From Prostheceraeus crozeri (Eukaryota; Platyhelminthes; Polycladida; Euryleptidae), in assembly GCA_907163375.1 (NCBI GenBank), contig CAJQUW010003639.1, positions 186,001-250,000 of the forward strand: a DNA stretch of 64,000 nucleotides, read 5' to 3'. Below, piece after piece: positions 62,389 to 64,000 of the stretch. How positions within the stretch are numbered: the first letter of the stretch is position 1; each line of letters opens with the position of its first letter. The position numbers and the translations under genes were made by a program. The notes beneath the pieces were generated by a model, which worked only from the letters and a program-made list of their open reading frames with translations, made no database searches and was not told the DNA's origin.

Positions 62389-63163
62389 CTCACGACGGTT
62401 TGCAAGAACTGTGATTTACCCTTTACGACGGTTTGTCAGACAGCTAATTTGACCTTTACGACGGTTTGTCAGACAGCTAATTTGACCTTTACGACGGTTT
62501 GTCAGACAGCTAATTTACCCTTTACGACGGTTTGTCAGACAGGTAATTTGACCTTTACGACGGTTTGTCAGACAGGTAATTTACCCTTTACGACGGTTTG
62601 TCAGACAGGTAATTTGACCTTTACGACGGTTTGTCAGACAGGTAATTTGAACTTTACGACGGTTTGTCAGACAGCTAATTTGACCTTTACGACGGTTTGT
62701 CAGACAACTAATTTACTCTTTACGACGGTTTGTCAGACAACTAATTTAATATTTACGACGGTTTGTCAGACAGCTAATTTGAACTTTACGACGGTTTGTC
62801 AGACAGGTAATTTGACCTTTACGACGGTTTGTCAGACAGGTAATTTGACCTTTACGACGGTTTGTCAGACAGGTAATTTAATCTTTACGACGGTTTGTCA
62901 GACAGGTAATTTACCCTTTACGACGGTTTGTCAGACAGGTAATTTACCCTTTACGACGGTTTGTCAGACAGGTAATTTACCCTTTACGACGGTTTGTCAG
63001 ACAGGTAATTTACCCTTTACGACGGTTTGTCAGACAGGTAATTTACCCTTTACGACGGTTTGTCAGACAGCTAATTTGACCTTTACGACGGTTTGTCAGA
63101 CAGCTAATTTGACCTTTACGACGGTTTGTCAGACAGGTAATTTACCCTTTACGACGGTTTGCC
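62389..63163 (+). repeat. Right 33-bp minisatellite of the transposon, about 23 units
   Basis: The unit is ACGACGGTTTGTCAGACAGG followed by TAATTTGACCTTT, the inverse complement of the left array. Variant units carry AGCTAATTTG, AACTAATTTA and TTTACCC. A run of five identical TTTACCC-type units lies at about 62,900-63,060. The 11-codon period leaves an open plus frame (62,449-63,195), again reading outward. Confidence 0.95.
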
Positions 63164-63239
63164 AGAACTTGGGCGAGATGTTGAAAAGTAATTGAAGAAG
63201 AAATGCGCAAGCTATAGGAAGATAGCGTACCTCATGCTA

Positions 63240-64000
63240 CAAAATGGTCCACTGAAAATGAAGTAGAGAAACTCCAAAATTTTTTGCTAGAAAAAACTTT
63301 CCCCTGCTTTTGAATCCGTTCCTGACACAGTATTGAATAATTATCTGAGATTTTGTTACTTCAGCCTTAGGAAGAATGATAGCTCATTTTACGCTCCAAG
63401 CACACTTATCAGTAGGCGAGCAGCAATCCACAGTCTTCAAGTGAATCGGTGCATTGATATAACAAAAGACAAAGAATTTGTGAGATCAAATGCGATATTG
63501 AAATGCATGGTGGGTAAAAGTATACAATCAGGTAGAAAAAACAATAAATTCTCCAACATTGCTGATGAAGATTTGAGAAGGATGGGAAATTACTTCGAAA
63601 GAATCGATAACCAAATAAAATTGCAGTAATTTGTCTGGTTCCAAATGTCATTCAAACTTGGATTAAGAGGACGAGAACTTCACCGCTAAATGGAAAAGCA
63701 ATCGATCAACATAGAATTGGATGCATCAGGTCGTCGATTTGCTAGCATCAACGTCTTGTACCTTTCAAAAAATGTGAAGGCCAGTCTTAGTCAAAAAGAC
63801 TACGAAAACTTGGCTGACGGCAAAATATATGATGATCCTTCAAAGCCAGATACCTGTCCAGTTATGTGGATAGAGAGGTACCTGTACTGTATCCACAACA
63901 ATTATTTGTATCCTCTCCCCTCGAAATCCGCCAAAATTAACGACATGAAGACCTGGTATTGCAAACTGCAGAGATGCGGCAAAGACTGTCTGGGAAAGAT
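63240..64000 (+). pseudogene. Tyrosine-recombinase (Crypton/ZMYM2-KCTD-type) gene, interrupted
   Basis: The plus frame from about 63,315 reads NNYLRFCYFSLRKNDSSFYA then PSTLISRRAAIHSLQVNRC, KDKEFVRSNAILK, RRMGNYF, FVWFQMSFKLGLRGRELHR, LSKNVKASLSQKDYENLADG and CPVMWIERYL. This is the order seen in DUF3504/ZMYM-type domains derived from Crypton tyrosine recombinases (the LGLRGRE block holds the first catalytic Arg). Two TAA codons interrupt the same frame (after NQIKLQ, and after RELHR where a further residue is expected), and a frame change lies just before PAFESVPD near 63,310. The gene runs past the window edge, so the C-terminal catalytic HxxR..Y is not visible. The 5' part appears to be at 57,348-57,527, beyond the inserted transposon. 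Confidence 0.72.

Larger units (their letters stand above)
57524..63179. mobile_element. 5.65-kb DNA transposon with minisatellite inverted ends (Sola-like candidate)
   Basis: The element proper is 57,528-63,175. The ends are CGCCCAAGTTCTG and its inverse CAGAACTTGGGCG, and AGAT lies directly outside both (57,524-57,527 and 63,176-63,179), a 4-bp target duplication. Inside each short terminal repeat sits an array of 33-bp units, the two arrays in inverse orientation. Between them a minus-strand, three-exon gene encodes a DDE-like transposase. A 4-bp duplication is known for the Sola superfamily, but assignment was not verified. It interrupts a recombinase-type gene. Apart from one in-frame stop in exon 2 it looks structurally complete. 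Confidence 0.85.

Overview
The window is eukaryotic, AT-rich and mostly non-coding. It carries spliced genes, satellite arrays and several families of DNA transposons, LINEs and a Penelope-like element. The host-type genes (a Dispatched-like membrane protein, an orphan peptide-receptor-like GPCR and a ZMYM2/Crypton-type recombinase-domain gene) together with the repeat mix suggest an invertebrate animal, probably a marine spiralian (mollusc, annelid, brachiopod or nemertean grade). The species cannot be named from the sequence.

Layout: 1-11.49 kb is a satellite of about 95 bp units, unusually ragged with single-base indels. 12.14-15.36 kb is a degraded transposon with long inverted arms, abutting a LINE 3' fragment (15.36-15.76 kb). 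A partial rhodopsin-type GPCR exon lies at 16.26-16.90 kb. 16.9-24.1 kb is non-coding with an 890-bp dispersed repeat (20.55-21.44 kb), a shorter relative (22.58 kb) and a 55-bp-arm hairpin (21.6 kb). 24.13-33.35 kb is a very uniform 118-bp satellite of about 78 units. 34.57-36.10 kb is a G-rich 34-bp minisatellite. 37.2-39.4 kb holds a 219-bp MITE, the second 890-bp element and a LINE reverse-transcriptase relic. 40.17-43.03 kb is an intact 952-codon Dispatched-like gene. 46.07-46.93 kb is a Tc1/mariner relic with long inverted repeats. 47.43-51.67 kb is a hAT-like element with a perfect 8-bp target duplication and nested debris. 52.22-53.96 and 55.17-56.17 kb are two copies of a 1-kb TA-flanked element, the first containing a Penelope-like fragment with a candidate hammerhead ribozyme. 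57.53-63.18 kb is a 5.65-kb DNA transposon.

The last element is the most striking object. Its inverted ends are each a tandem array of 33-bp units (about 21 and 23 copies), and the two arrays share the same order of variant units. It encodes a three-exon DDE-like transposase, is flanked by a 4-bp duplication (AGAT), and sits inside an older tyrosine-recombinase (Crypton/ZMYM-type) gene whose remains lie on both sides (57.35-57.53 and 63.2-64.0 kb).

Two genes look capable of function: the Dispatched-like gene and, apart from one in-frame stop, the transposase. The other coding traces are relics. The long or numerous ORFs inside the satellites follow from unit length and lack of stop codons and are not proposed as genes.
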